NCBI GenBank assembly: GCA_963693085.1
Contig: OY856409.1
Span: 1,164,978,749-1,165,042,748 of the forward strand
Direction: 5' to 3'
DNA length: 64,000 nt
DNA from: Alisma plantago-aquatica
Lineage: Eukaryota > Streptophyta > Magnoliopsida > Alismatales > Alismataceae
The position numbers and the translations under genes were made by a program. This document shows, piece by piece, positions 1-12,330 of this stretch (its first letter is position 1; the number at the start of each line of letters is the position of its first letter). Under the pieces are notes generated by a model that did no database searches, had not been told where the DNA came from, and saw nothing but the letters and a program-made list of their open reading frames with translations.

Positions 1-585
1 AACACCCAAGCGATGGTTATGGCCATACTAATGTAATTCCTTGGAGCCACAAGGAATTACTACCACCTATGGTACACATCATATGCAACTTGTTGTTGGT
101 GAAGATCCGTGCTTGAACCAATCCAGGTTGATCGATTCAACTCTTGAACCAGTCGAATCACCTCTTGGTCACTTGGTTGGGCTGGTCGTCTGGTTCTTAG
201 GTCCAAGCAACATCTGGACACCTCTAGTCGATCGGTTGGGCCACCAATAGATTGTCATCTGGCCTCCTCAGTCCTCCATTTGATCGGGTCGTCTCACGAG
301 CTGCTTGTTTTGTCTTTGTGCAGATAATCGAAACATAAATTAAAACTATCTTATTTCTTACTACATTGTATGTAGGAAAAACCTCGAGTTACATTCAAGG
401 GGATTTTAGAAGAAGAGAAGTAATTTACATTTGGAAAGGAGAGAGAGGCTCGGTGCACAGATCGATAAACAACATGAATAAATAACCACAACCATGCACA
501 CACATATCTGGGGTTTTGGCCATAACCGTGCTTTACATCCACTATCAAAACCAATTTTATGGTGACGCATGTAAATTGCATATAT

Positions 586-588
<3 letters not shown>

Positions 589-652
<64 letters not shown>
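589..652. repeat. (AT)n microsatellite
   Basis: An uninterrupted AT dinucleotide run in the leader of element A. The matching place in the right-hand copy (about 27119-27500) is also AT-rich but is interrupted by a MITE, so this copy is the empty site. Confidence 0.95.
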
Positions 653-656
<4 letters not shown>

Positions 657-763
657 TAGGTTATTATGTGGTGATTAGACAGACATGCACATCATCTAGT
701 TTATAAATATGGTAAAACCAAAATCTGATCATATCGATTATCCTAAAATATAATTAATTGGCG

Positions 764-777
764 TGGCTCTGATACCA
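764..777 (-). other. Primer-binding site of element A, left copy
   Basis: Read on the minus strand this is TGGTATCAGAGCCA, complementary to the 3' end of plant initiator tRNA-Met, the usual primer of copia elements. It lies directly inside the LTR end (CCCTACA on the minus strand, position 779), which fixes the orientation as minus. Confidence 0.85.
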
Positions 778-778
778 C

Positions 779-3700
779 TGTAGGGAAATACAACATCAGA
801 TAGGCAACAGAAATAAAAAATTTACTGACATATTTCCCTTTAACCAGCAGATCGTATCAAAAACTATGCAATGGGGAGCAAGTCCAACAACAATCCTCAT
901 CGATGTAGATGCGCACTCTATCTTGGATGGTGTCTGAGCAGCTCCTAGTTGCAATGGGACTCATTTGACTAATCCTCCACTGACAATAGACTCAGACAAC
1001 TGCTATAGCGGCTCCTCTAATCTTGTCACAAATTGTGAGTTGATGTTGCCCTCCTAGCAGCAGCCAAAGGAACCTGCCTCTAGAGTAGTCCACACAGACC
1101 AACTAGAACTCATGTCATCTTGCAACAACAGACAGGAAGGAGTTTTCCCTCTTGTTGGTGTACTAGTCACCAACACGCTCTCCCACAACAATGATCATGA
1201 GTTGTTTCTCTCCCTTGGCTATCCCTCCCTAGTTGGGTAGGACTTGCCTGGGATCTCATGGTTACCACAACAATGGTTGGACAACAATTGTCAGAGCAAC
1301 TGATTCTCAATTATCTATATTGTAGTTGTATTCTGGGAAGCCTCCAGTACCCCTCTCTATATAGGAGGGGTTAGGGCCAGGGTTCCCAGTCCCCAGCTAA
1401 TGCGGACTAAAGCGGGAGTGAAAAGGACCGAAAGATCTTGAATTTTTGCAACAACTCTAGAAGTTTCACAAAATGAGTGCGTAGAAACAGTCATCTCGCC
1501 CAGTGAGACGGTCATTTCACCAACCGAAATGGTCGTTTCACACTTCCCACTTCTACACATATGTTGACAGTTCAATTTTAATTAGTACTCAACTTGACGT
1601 CAGCACCAATCCTTTGTGCAATCAAATTCAACCCATGAAACGACTGTTTGGTGCATGTGAGATGGGTGTCCCACATCACCTGAGACAGTCGTCTGGCACC
1701 AGGCCACACTACTATTTTGCACAAGTGAGATGGACGTCTTGCAGGCCAGGTCAGGCAGAATTCCAATCAATGTACAAAACAATCAACCTAACACTCCAAA
1801 CAACAGTCTCAACACTTGAACTAATTATCAAGAAGTCCAGTCAGCTGATTTGTTGCATGAATTGAAATTCCTAAACATTTTAGTAATCAATTCAATTATC
1901 ATTCAAGATCAAACTCCTCGTCTAGATGAGTTCCTATGTGTTAACCCTATAGGTCCCATATCACATCGGCAGTGAATGTCCATAACTATCTCATAACATC
2001 ACAAGCAATGAGCGGTGCCTAGTCACACATCATTGCTACCCAAGTTAATGGAAAGTTGGGAGCAACTTCAACCTACAATCGGTATATGGTGTTACGGTGG
2101 TTGTATAGTTCCTCTTTCACTGATATCCAAATTGAACTAGAGGCATGGAGAGGTCATCCTCATTATTATTCAATCTTATTTCTTGAACTAGAGCAGACTG
2201 CATGAGATATATGTAATCTCAATATCACATATTAACTCATATGCGTATGGCCATACTTTTCTCAGTCTCTCAATCAAGAGGCCTTTGGATATCATACTCC
2301 TGTATGGGGGACAAATCCCATCTCTATCACTCACACTCTATCCCCATGTGTCAAAGTCACCCAATCATCACCTTTATAACAACCCATGTTTCAGGATTGC
2401 GGTTGATGATGTCAAAGTGTACCGAACAAGATGTGATGAGTGTAGTGATTTCAGGTCTAAGAACCACAACCACCACCATCACCGCGAGAGTTGACTATGA
2501 CTTCCATAATAATAGCTTCCATGTGTCAGTCATAAAGTGGGTCTGTCCAATACATTATTCTCAAACATGTATATATGTGCTTGGTTTGATATTGCCATAT
2601 CATGACTAATGAGAATTAGTCATCAGCCAACTCACACTCTGATCTTATGTGTTACTATTGTCTATCAATCTTCCACAATAACAACCGATCAAGGACATAA
2701 TGAGAATGTATATATGTACTCTTAACATCTGTATGATCTCATTCTTCCAAGTCACATACTTGAATACATATGTCATTGAATAATATCATTCTCTAGACAT
2801 TCATTATGTTGTTAATTATCTCATAACTGAATATAAAAAATAAATTGGAAGTTTGCCTTTATTTAATCAAATCATTTACAATTATTCCATTACAATCATC
2901 ACATGATTGACTATCTGGGCATGCATACCAAAAATCCTTGATGCAACCGGGTGGTTCATCTCATGAACTAGTCATCCCATGACCATGAGCCGATCAGTTC
3001 ATTAAGTGAACCAATCATTTTGTGCCTCGGTTTATCTAAAACTTAGCCAATGCAATTTCTAATCAAATTGACACTCCAACCGGTGAGTTCAGCACTTGAG
3101 CCGATCAGTTGGGAGTTTAGTCAGTTGGTTTGTTACTTAAATTGAATACCTAAACACTTTAGCAATCAATTTAATTATAATTTGTGATCAAACTCCTCTT
3201 CTAGGTGTGTCCTATGTGTGTTACCCCATAGGTTCCATATTATGTTGGCAGTGAATGCCCACAATTGATTTATGACATCACAAGCAAAGAGCAGTGCCTA
3301 CTCACACATTAGTGTTGCCCACAATAATTACGAAAGTTGGAGAACAACTTCAACCTACGATCTGCTTTAGGTTTTACAATGATTGTCTAATTCCTTTGTC
3401 ACTGATACCCAAAATGAACTCAAGGCATGGAATCATCATCCTCTCAATGTTCAATCCATGTTCCTTGATCTAGAGTATACTATCTGAGATATATCTGACC
3501 TCGGTATAATATATTGATTGACATGTTCATGCATATGCTTTTCTTAGTGTCACTTATCAAGTGGCCCTAGGTATCAAACTCCAGCGGGATGGACAAATCC
3601 GATCTACACTAGTTACAGTCACCCCCATGTGTCACAATATATTTGATCACCACCTTTATGGCAATCCCTTTTTAGGATCACTTGGATGATATCAAAACAT

Positions 3701-4217
3701 ATTTAATGACATGTTATGAGTGTAGTGACTTCAGTTCTAAGAACCACAATCACCACCTTCACTGTGAGAGATGACTATGACCACCAAATATGGTTTCCAT
3801 GTGTCACTCTCAAGGTTGGTTTGTCTGATACACTGTTCTCTAACAAGTATCTATGTGCTTGGTTTGATATCACATATATCACAACTTATGAGATTCTATC
3901 ATCAATCAATATAGACACTAGTCTTTAGTGTTACTGTTGTCTATCTACCTTCCACAGTAACATCCAACTAGGGACATAATAAGAATGTACATACTCTTAA
4001 CATTTGTATGATGTCACTATCCAAGTCACATACTTGAAGACATACATCATTGAGTAATTTTCATTCTTTATAAATTCATTATGTTCCCTTATTATCTCAT
4101 AAATGAGTGAAATAAAATGAATTGGGAGATTGTCTTTATTATTAATTAATAAAATATTTTATATGATATGCCATCACAATCATCATACGATTAGCTCTCT
4201 GGGCAAATATACCAACA
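779..4217 (-). repeat. LTR1 of element A, composite of two LTR pieces
   Basis: On the minus strand the unit starts TGTTGGTATATTTG at 4217 and ends CCCTACA at 779. It aligns with LTR2 (27651-29662) but is 3.4 kb instead of 2.0 kb because it has two LTR pieces head to tail: 779-2930 is nearly full length and 2931-4217 repeats only the outer part. The pairs 1862-2920 and 3140-4200 are diverged copies. The join near 2930 puts an LTR end (ctgggcatgcatacca) straight onto an interior LTR sequence. A minus-strand TATA box, CTATATAG, lies at 1357-1364. No protein gene is supported; the ORFs of 60-122 codons are chance. Confidence 0.75.
1480..1735. repeat. Degenerate palindrome cluster in LTR1, first piece
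   Basis: Motifs such as cggtcatttcacc, aaccgaaatggtcg and gagacagtcgtc recur in both orientations here, upstream (minus strand) of the TATA box at 1357-1364. The second LTR piece has clearer relatives at 2944-3010, for example GGTTCAT-ctc-ATGAAC. The cluster corresponds to the better preserved one in LTR2. Confidence 0.5.
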
Positions 4218-4232
4218 AACTACCACTTGCAC
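4218..4232 (-). other. Polypurine tract of element A
   Basis: On the minus strand gtgcaagtggtagtt lies directly before the LTR start TGTTGG. It resembles the CAAGTGGGAG-type tract common in Angela/Tork elements. It shows that LTR1 is the 3' LTR of the internal region that begins at 4218. Confidence 0.7.
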
Positions 4233-5806
4233 TTAGAGCCAATTACCCATGAATCTTATTCCTTGTGATCTAAACATGTCCATCATGTTTCCACTACGCA
4301 AGTTCTAATCCAGTGGGTTAGCAACATTTTGCTATATTCGATAAATTGCATGTTTGACATCTCTTCACTGTACAATATCTCGTATGATATGGAATTGTCG
4401 TAATATGCTATCTAATATTCCTTGCCTAACTAGTAGCTCCATTGTGATATAGTATTTCAACTGTGTCATCAATGGTTGGAACATCCATAAGTTCACCCAT
4501 ATGAACTTCTAGATCCATATAGTATCCATTCATGTGTTCACAACACAAGTATACTCATCTTCTATCATATAATTTTAGAATAGTGGTATGTTAGTTCGGA
4601 ACTCTTTCCAACTAATAACTCTTTTCTAAGATTGCACGCATACTTCTATATTGTGATCATTCTCTATCATTTTGGAAGCTTGCATCGATGTAATCCTTTA
4701 CATCCAACTCTTCCTCATTGCCATAATACAACAACAATTGTTTCTTTAGGGCTTCTGAAGTACTAATGGATGTTGCTTATGGCATTCCAATGACCTTCAT
4801 TGGTTATGATTAATATCTTCTTGTCATGTCCAACACATACAAGATTATGGGATGAGTACACTATATTGCAGATAGATCCAAATGTGAATGCATATGTCAT
4901 CTCTTCCATTCTTCACAAAAATTAGAACATTGGATCCTTGAGAAGCTAATCCCTTCTTTGTGGATAGTTTCTTTCTTGCTGGATCCTTCATGATGAACCT
5001 ATTCAACATTTTTCCAACATATGTGCTCATATTTAGGTTAAGAAACTTATCAGAACTATCTATATAGATCTTAATTCCTATCACATAGGACGTTTCACCT
5101 AATCCTTCATGTTAAAGGTGATTTTCATGCCAGGATTCAATATTTAGTATTGATATGCTATTCCCCATCAATATTTGGAATATTCGTATATGTATATGCT
5201 CCCACTAAATCTTTTGTAATCACAGATCTTATCTTTTATCTTGACTCAATTCAAACTCTTTGATTATCATGTCAAATCAAAGATAACAATTCTGAGATGC
5301 TTGTTTCAATCTCAAGATTGAACTTTGTAGCTTATAGACTTTATTTGCATTTATGAAGTTATTAAACCTTTAGGTTGTATCACGTAAACATCCTTTCATA
5401 TATTCCTTTTAAGGAATGTGGTTTTAAACTTCACATGACAAACCTTACATTCTATTCAAGCTGCAATAACAAGCATATTAATTGGTAAATGGATTTCATC
5501 ATATTCAATATTTTGATCTAGTTTGAAACCTTTCAACCAATCTACCCTTTTATGTCATCCACTTGGTCTTATGAAAACCCAACTACACCTTTTGGGTTTT
5601 ACCCTTCTAGGTGGTCCCACCAAGGTCATACCTTGTTGGTATTCATGGATTCCATTATGGATATATAAAGGCCTCTAGCCATTACTCAAACTTTGGTCCT
5701 TAATAGTTTCTAGTTTTTTTTTGGCTCATCATCTTATGACCAACTCATAAATTATCTGAGTTATGGGATTCATAATCTTTCAATCTTAGATATGTCTTTA
5801 CTAGAG
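4230..5806 (-). pseudogene. pol: Reverse transcriptase and RNase H remnant of element A
   Basis: Decayed C-terminal half of a copia polyprotein on the minus strand. The start of RT is recognisable near 5560-5690 (CSWVFIRP, like the usual GCKWVFKRK). The end of RT lies at 4845-5084, open for 79 codons with IGIKIYIDSS and LNLNMSTYVGKMLNRF. RNase H follows near 4690-4750 (DASFQND), and the polyprotein end near 4232-4290 reads GIRFMGNWL before a stop, a typical Angela/Tork terminus. Several frameshifts and stops break the frame, and the YVDD region was not found. The N-terminal half lies at 23742-25870, beyond the 17.9 kb insertion of element B. Confidence 0.75.
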
Positions 5807-5811
5807 CTATG
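5807..5811. other. Target-site duplication of element B, left copy
   Basis: ctatg directly before the LTR start TGTAACATCC; the same five bases follow the right LTR at 23737-23741. Five bases is the usual length for these elements. Confidence 0.9.
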
Positions 5812-7231
5812 TGTAACATCCCTGACATGGGTTATGTGTTAACCCTAGATGTTTTGCCTAATAAGGTTGAGTAGATGCTTAATCTTATCTTGGTAAAAGT
5901 AATTAGGGCTCATGAGAAACTTATGTTTCAATTTTGGTCCTGTTTGAACAATGTTGAAGCAATGTTTGCTTATTTTGGACTAAAGTGCAAATTAACCAAG
6001 TTGAGGGGTTAACTTGCAAATTGTACATGATAATATGTTCCTCTGATGTTGAGACATCATAATAATGAATATTATGTAGTGGTATGGTTTTCACAAGCTT
6101 GGGCACCAAGATTAAGCTTGTAAAGCAATCCTTGTGCATTAAATCCTAGTTTTGGTGTAAAGTGCAATTTACCCAAAACCTAGGGTTCAATATGCAAATT
6201 ACCACTTCAATAAGGTCCCTAATGTTTCTTGGCATCATGTAGAGCAAAGAAAATGAGAGGGGCACGTCATTTGAATTAAGTTGGAGGAGAGAGAATCTTG
6301 ATATTAAAATAATCAAGATTAATGCCTAATTGAAACCCAAATTTGATTTAGGGCAAAAATAAATGTATTAATTAAAGGGCCTTCAACCAAAATTAAAATG
6401 GCTGGATTCATATGTGTGTGTGACGTCCTTGATCTTTGCAAGGACCACGAAAATATCCAAGGGATTGGATAACTCACACACAATTTTATAAAAAAAAGAA
6501 ATATCCACTCACATATGGATATTAATATAATATGATTTAAGGTGCTTGATTTGCTTTTCTTTAAATCATTGATAATTGAGAGGGATAAGAGGCAAACAAA
6601 TTAGCCTCGTCCCTAAGGAATATGAGGGGGAAGAGGCGTCCACATTTTTGGGATTAATTGGATTTTTGCAAAGTACATTCTCTCTCATTGAATTTTTATA
6701 AAAGGACCTTTTACAAGCCAAATGGAAGGCTTTTTCGACCCCACTTCTTCTCCTTGCTTGGGAAACGACCAAGGGAGCTTGGGAGGGTCAGGAGGACGAC
6801 CCCCAACCTGTTGGTAAGGTTCTTGATCCATTTCACCTTGATTCCATGGTGGAAATCGAAAATAAATTATGGATTTCTTCCTATTTCGATCTCCTCTTCA
6901 ATTCTAACCATTCATTTTCACTCAAACCTTGAGGACGAGACTTGGAATGGTGAAAGGAGTTGCATTTACCATTTTTTCCATGAGCTTGGAGCTTTGGAGC
7001 TCAATTGGAGGCGGGTTTTATAACTTGAACCCTTAATTTTATTATTGCAATCAATTCCTTATCAATTGGTGATCATTTCTACATTTCCAAAATTAAGTTT
7101 GGTTGATTGATGCAATATCCATGGAAATCACAGTAGATTTTGTGAGTTTTGAGATTTATGATGATTACATCATCATAAGCACACACCTCCCCAAATATCT
7201 AGAATAAATGGTTTCAACATGTTTGCCCATT

Positions 7232-8573
7232 CGGTTTCACCAAACCGTTTGAGAGCAAACGGTTTGAGACCGTTTGAGAGAAAATGGTTTCAAAACCATT
7301 TGAAAGAGTTGACCAAGGGTTGACCGTTTGATAATCCTGTTCCTAATTATGTTGTTTGATAACCCACCAAATTTGATGGATTAATTCCAAAGGAATCATG
7401 AGTTGAAGGCTAATCAATTAGGCAAACCCTAATTGGATTAAGTGCTGATTTTCAACTTGATTGATTTGACTTTTTGGGTTATTTAGCCCAAACGGTTTCA
7501 AAACCGTTTGGGTATCACCCAAAAGGTCTCAAGACCGTTTGGGGGTCACCCAAGACCATTTTTAGGTCTAGGGTTGGATATGGTTAAGTGTTTGAAGGAC
7601 AAAAGATATGGTGTTAACCCTAATCGGCTAAGTGCTGATTTTGCATTGAAATGAGTTGATGTTTTGGGTTGATTGACCCAAACGGTTTCAAAACCATTTA
7701 GGAATCACCCAAACGGTCTCAAGACCGTTTGGGGATCACCCAAGACCGTTTGTAGGTCTATGTTTAAGCATGGTTGACCAATTGAAGGTCTAAAGGTACC
7801 AAATCACTTTGCAATTAAGTGATGATTTGATGATCAACTCAATAGCTCAAACCCTAATGATTTTTCACTAGAATCCAAGGGTTGGATGATCCAAACGGTC
7901 TCAAGACTGTTTGGAGCTCATCCAAACGGTCTCATGACCATTTGGAGTTCACCCAATACTGTTTGGAAGTCTAGGGTTGAGTATGGTTAAGCAATCGAAG
8001 ATCCAAAGGTACTAAGTTGAAGTGCAATCAAATGCTGATTTGGTGATCAATCTAATGATCCAAACTTTGATTGATTGACTTGGATTTTGATGTTGACATG
8101 TGAAAACAGTCTCAAGACCGTTTGGAGGTCATCCAAACGACCTCAAGACCGTTTGGGGTCAGGTCATGCCCAAATTGGATGATGGTCCAATGGTTTTAAA
8201 GTAACTAGTTTCACATTGGTTAATGTTGAAGGATCATCGATTCCAAACCCTAATTCAATTGATTCAAACCCTAATTGATGATCAATTGAGGGTCAATTGA
8301 GGGTCAAATCAGTTGAAGGTTGACCTATTTAACTCAATTGAAGTATGGTGATAGGTCCAATTGATGATTGGATACATGAATTCAATGATTGAAGGAACCA
8401 ACATTGGAAACCCTATTTTAATTTGATTGGTTGAGACCATATTTGGTCCATGTGGTTTTGAGGAGGTTTGGACCAAAAGGTGTCAATACCGTTAGAGTCC
8501 AAATGGTCTCAAGACCATTTGGGACCAAACGGTCTCAAGACCGTTTGGGACCAAACGATCTCAAACCGTTTGG
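7232..8573. repeat. Array of about 14 palindromes in the left LTR of element B
   Basis: The typical unit is CCAAACGGTCT-CA-AGACCGTTTGG, two 11-base arms around a 2-base centre. Copies with arms of 6-12 bases lie at 7232, 7257, 7282, 7487, 7518, 7677, 7708, 7891, 7922, 8104, 8132, 8499, 8525 and 8551. Between 7487 and 8155 they come in pairs about 30 bases apart, and the pairs repeat every 190-215 bases. Arms vary together: GGTCT/AGACC, GGTTT/AAACC and ATGG/CCAT versions all occur. The surrounding sequence is AT-rich, so these are local CpG-containing islands. Confidence 0.9.
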
Positions 8574-8792
8574 AGACCCAAAGTGCAAACTGTTTCAATA
8601 TCGACTTTGTCTAATCGATTTCAAGTACAACTTGTTTAAATGGTTTTCAACCAAATGATGTATGAGAACCAAGATCATTGAGGGTCTAAGTAATTAACTT
8701 TGTGAAGATCAACATGGTTAATCCATTTGAATATCTCATGTAATTGAAGGTCCATTATGGTGAACCTATTTAGATACTCAATGCTATGTGTG

Positions 8793-9058
8793 AAACCCTA
8801 ATTAGAGTAATGCTAAGTGTGAAACCCTAATTAAAGCAATGCTAAGTGTGAAACCCTAATATAGGGTAAAGCTGAGTGTTATTATAAATTCAAGGTGATG
8901 ATGTAACCCTAACTTAGTGTAACAATGAATGAAACCCTAATTTAATGGGAATTGTATATCTTAACCCTAATTTGGGTATGAGGAAAGAGAAACCCCACTT
9001 GGATGTGAATGGTAAACCCTAATCCCTAAAAATGGGATAAAGATATATGAAACCCTAA
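8793..9058 (+). promoter_or_regulatory. Telobox cluster (AAACCCTAA) in the left LTR of element B
   Basis: Six exact AAACCCTAA motifs at 8793, 8822, 8851, 8932, 9014 and 9050, with near matches between them, many preceded by gtgtg. Further exact copies precede the cluster near 7424, 7851, 8248 and 8267. In plants this motif is the known telobox, bound by telomere-repeat-binding factors in promoters. That it acts so here is inference. It is not a telomere array, because copies are separated by unrelated sequence. Confidence 0.7.
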
Positions 9059-11179
9059 TATAGGATAGTGCCATTAATACTAATGTGAAGCCTTAACACT
9101 GGGTGATGTGTTGTGAAACCTTAATTTCACATAATACTAGGTGAAACCCTGATATATAAAGATGTTATGTGAAACTCTAATAAAGAGTGATTCTAGGTGA
9201 AATCTATATATGTTTGTGTGATGCTAAGTGAACCTTAAGCTATAATTATGGGAATCCTATTCCTATTGATGGAATGATGATTAATGTATTGACAAATGAA
9301 ATACATAGAGGGGTTGATTATGGATATCCTTTTATTAACAGTCTATGACTAAAGGGTGAGTCCATATCATTAGTAATGGTTGTATTTTCTAAATAGATGA
9401 ATCATGACCATTACATTGCATGATGAATGTGATGATCTAGTGCATAAGTATTAGGATGAGAATTACCCTAATACAAGATAAGTGAATAAACTCAAGTAAG
9501 ATGATGGTGTTGAGGGAAGTGATACATCCAGACATGATAGATATCACATCCAACACCCCAATGCTGAAATACCTTGATGTGGTTTTAAATCCAATACAAT
9601 TGGAATAAATGACACATGAAATGTGTCATGACAATTGTTACATTGAGATGTAATGCACTTTGTTATGAGTAGGCTATCATGCCTTATGAAAAGGTTAATT
9701 CAAATCAATAGACTATGGTATAATCATATTCTGTTAAAGATGAGAAAGAAACTCATACTTTATGTGGATAATACATTCAATGATGAATGATGAGGATATA
9801 TAAGTATGTTTGAATACTTATGATATCTATTTGTGGTTTCTAGCTTTGAGAAGCAATGGAATAGGGTTGATCATTATTAATATGATCTTAAGAACCCAAG
9901 TGATTATTTATGGAATACCCTAATGAAGGGTGTTGATATAAAAGAGAAATCATGAACCCTAAAAAGGGATGATGCTACTTAGTGTTGTATGATGCTAATA
10001 TGAAAGCATTATAATTGTTACCATGAATATTAATCATGCAGGGATGACGAGATGAGAAGCATAGCCAGGTATGAGCTATGATGCTTGTTTATTGAAAATA
10101 TATTATAGGCCTTATAAGCCTTCATATGCTTTGTGTAGTAAGAATCAATGAGTTGTGTGTATTATGTAAAATACATTGTATAGCAAGAATTATGATGTCT
10201 TTGCTCAGATGATCTGAAGGTAAAAAGTTACCTAACAAGTGGTAATAAGTATCCTATGGTGAGTCATGGGTTCAAATACCCAGATGCTATAATCAAGATG
10301 ATGAACTTGTTAAGAAGAGGAAATGTACTTGGTGAATTGAGGGATTAAGATCCCAACATTTTGTGAAAAGAGTATGGCTACAGGCCATGACTCCACAATG
10401 ACAATTCCAGGTAGTAGATATATGATCTAAGCCTGAAGATAGTTAATGCTATGGTAATGATGTTGTAGTGAATAAATGTTATACATGTTCTTCATATTCC
10501 TTAATGAATAAGTGACATGTGGCTCTTTCAAGTTATAGCTGCAATGTTTTAGATAAGAATAACATTCTAATATGTTAGATATTGAATTAGCTTATGTTTA
10601 TCAAATATGATTCCTCTGTGCATATTTATCTTCTTAAGTTGCAATAATAATGGTACCGGCAGAGAGTTATATCTCTCACTGGGGAAATTTACAATTGTCT
10701 CACCCCCGTGGGAACTACATTTTTAGGTGGACGCGGACGAGGAGACAGGAATCCTTCAGTAGGAGAAGGACAGTAGTAACAGCAGCAGGGACAGCAGTGA
10801 AGTCTTAGGTGGATACATTGGTTGTTATGCCTTGTATAGTTATAGATAGAGTCCTATGTGTCATATCTGTACTCTTAGGTCCTCAGAGTAGTAGTTAGTG
10901 CTTTTGAGATTTTGGCTCAGTGCCTCGAGATTTTATACTACCTGTGTTTAGTTTGACAGGACAATTAATGCTTGTAATTCTCAAAAGGAGATGATACAGA
11001 ATATGTACCTTTGAACAAGAATGTAATTATGTTACTTTGGTTTTATGTGAAAAAGTTTTCCTTTGATGGATCTCTTGATAAAAAGGTTTTAATTTTTAGT
11101 GATTTTTGGTAATATGCTGCTTAATGAATGCTTCCGCATTAGTTAATCTTGTTTTCACGAGACAAATGCCACAAATTAG

Positions 11180-11191
11180 TGGTATCAAAGC
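11180..11191 (+). other. Primer-binding site of element B
   Basis: TGGTATCAAAGC, one base different from the TGGTATCAGAGC complementary to initiator tRNA-Met. It begins six bases inside the LTR end. Confidence 0.8.
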
Positions 11192-12330
11192 TCTAGGTTC
11201 GCTGAGTCTACAGAGACATAGGACTAAGGTTGTTGAGTTTGTTCTAAGTGTCTTCCAGTTTATCTGATAGTATCTTCTGCTCACAGAGGAGAAGAAGAAC
11301 TTGAAAATGACTGGAGAACATGAGGAACACATTGCTAAGGGCAATGTTGTTGCACTAGGAGAGGGTGCATGGGACTAGGCAAGAGGAGAACAAGTGCCTG
11401 AGAATTCCCACCTTGACCTAATCAGGATAGAGAAGCCTATGTTATGCTCTTGAAGGGCAGGATAGGACAATAGTGATGCATATAGAAGACTGGATACTAG
11501 TATTACAATCTAAGTTACCAGTCTTTAATGCATAAACTTTGGACTTTGAAAGGATTCTTGAGTGACATGGTCATGTTGGAACAGTGGAAATGTGGGAAAG
11601 ATTAATATATGGTGAGAAAATAGATTATGCCATAAGTTTGGATAGATATTACATGTGTGATGGTAGTGCCCAAGGAGGGGCAATAAGTTGAGAATTAAGG
11701 TAAGGTCTCTATAATTTTAGAGACATTTTCCTAAATATTCTAAAAAGCCAAAGTTTTTGGTGTCACCAGTGCAATAAATGCCTAGTACACCTGGGCAAAA
11801 GTCACTAAGAGAAGGAAAAAGAAGCAACATGAGATAACTGGACACTATGTGATGAAATCAACCTAATGTGGTAGGTGACCTTGAGGGGTAATACTTAGAT
11901 GAAATATATTCATCCTGATACTTCATTTCATGTTTCTATGTGTTAAAGATATGAAAATAGTTGTTTTTGAATTCCTTTGACTAGTCCTATAAGGACACAA
12001 GGGAAAGGAGAACTTATATCTTACTCAGTGTTCCTTAAAATGTTTTATAATCTCCCTTATCTGTGTGTTGAAAGATGAGATATAGAAATGATGCCTGAAG
12101 AAAATTCAAGAATGGAAAATTCTGTGTGTATAATGATATAAAAAGTGAGGAATATGATGGTAAATAAAGTGCATACTACCTAATCTCAATACTTGTATAC
12201 CCTGGCCAGGTATATGATTATTGTAGATAAGGCAAGTATGAAACTCTTAGATTGTTACCTTTTTTATTACTCTGATCAAGTAGTCATTCTGAAACAATCT
12301 AGAGAGTATAATGGAATTAAATAGGAAGAG

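Larger units (their letters stand above)
1..778 (-). mobile_element. Leader of the left-hand copy of element A (Angela/Tork-like Ty1/copia), partial
   Basis: This is untranslated leader lying between the PBS at 764-777 and gag, which would be beyond the left edge. It matches the leader of the right-hand copy: the start resembles the stretch near 26520, and 511-778 resembles 27080-27650. No protein is encoded; the 69-codon ORF at 41-250 is chance. The leader holds several CGGT/ACCG-type motifs like those in the LTR. Because LTR1 is flanked by a PBS on its left and by a polypurine tract on its right, this leader belongs to a second internal region in tandem with the one starting at 4218. Confidence 0.7.
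5812..11173 (+). repeat. Left (5') LTR of element B, 5362 bp
   Basis: It starts TGTAACATCC and ends GATGCCACA just before the PBS. It contains, in order, a moderately unique stretch, a palindrome array (7232-8573), a telobox-rich zone (8793-9058) and about 2 kb of unremarkable sequence. By eye it differs from the right LTR at a few bases per hundred. A 121-codon ORF at 6658-7023 is open in both LTR copies (13851-14216) but has no known domain; its survival follows from LTR similarity, and I do not call it a gene. I could not fix a TATA box or transcription start. Confidence 0.9.

Noticed and set aside
41..250. 69-codon ORF at the left end
   Set aside because: Lies in the leader of element A, is not open in the other leader copy and has no known domain.
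6658..7023. 121-codon ORF open in both LTRs of element B (also 13851-14216)
   Set aside because: The two LTRs derive from one sequence, so shared openness is no evidence of coding; no domain, and the related LTR Y does not preserve it.
8793..9058. Interstitial telomere array
   Set aside because: AAACCCTAA copies are separated by 20-80 bases of other sequence; these are scattered teloboxes, not telomeric repeats.
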